Part shown: positions 5,036-5,038 of the stretch, one piece after another
How the letters are laid out: each line of letters opens with the position of its first letter
Numbering within the stretch: the stretch's first letter is position 1
DNA from: Solirubrobacteraceae bacterium
GTDB lineage: Bacteria > Actinomycetota > Thermoleophilia > Solirubrobacterales > Solirubrobacteraceae
DNA length: 5,038 nucleotides
NCBI GenBank assembly: GCA_025935735.1
Contig: JAICUS010000459.1
Coordinates: 1 to 5,038, forward strand
Direction of reading: 5' to 3'
Program-made: the position numbers and the translations under genes
The notes under the pieces: generated by a model
What the model was told of the DNA's origin: nothing
Databases searched by the model: none
Seen by the model: only the letters and a program-made list of their open reading frames with translations

Positions 5036-5038
5036 GCC

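Noticed and set aside
1..5038. CRISPR arrays, tRNA or rRNA genes, insertion sequences, phage genes
   Set aside because: No regular direct-repeat array, cloverleaf-like gene, transposase, integrase or phage protein was seen on either strand.

Overview
This is a compact, very GC-rich segment with strong G/C bias at third codon positions, almost no spacer DNA and several start sites without a clear Shine-Dalgarno. It looks chromosomal and actinobacterial. The gene styles (SRPBCC protein, phosphodiester glycosidase, vitamin E-type enzymes in a non-cyanobacterial setting) make me think of Thermoleophilia/Solirubrobacterales-like bacteria, but that placement is inference and there is no rRNA or marker gene to prove it.

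Layout, left to right: (1) the 3' part of a cation diffusion facilitator metal exporter on + (start outside the window), ending inside a perfect 21-bp hairpin that also abuts the stop of the convergent next gene; (2) on the minus strand, a VOC/glyoxalase-fold protein followed 49 bp later by a phosphodiester glycosidase (NAGPA domain) protein; (3) divergent from these, on +, a small universal-stress-like alpha/beta protein overlapping or abutting a tocopherol-cyclase (VTE1)-like gene; (4) a long imperfect inverted repeat between the cyclase and a convergent minus-strand SRPBCC/START-like protein; (5) divergent from the SRPBCC gene, with only about 20 bp between, a SAM methyltransferase strongly resembling the plant/archaeal MPBQ/MSBQ methyltransferase (VTE3), including a C-terminal membrane anchor. 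It ends 3 bases before the window edge.

The main point is the pair at 2577-3587 and 4238-5035. In tocopherol synthesis the VTE3 enzyme methylates the prenylated benzoquinol and the VTE1 enzyme closes the chromanol ring on that product, so two consecutive steps of a vitamin E-like pathway appear within 2.5 kb of a bacterium that shows no sign of being a cyanobacterium. The prenyltransferase (HPT), HPPD and gamma-tocopherol methyltransferase are not in this window, so whether the pathway is complete, and whether the product is a tocopherol or another chromanol or quinone, cannot be told here. The SRPBCC protein between them could bind a hydrophobic ligand, but any link to the pathway is speculative.

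No tRNA, rRNA, CRISPR array, transposase or integrase is seen. No gene-free stretch exceeds about 100 bases.
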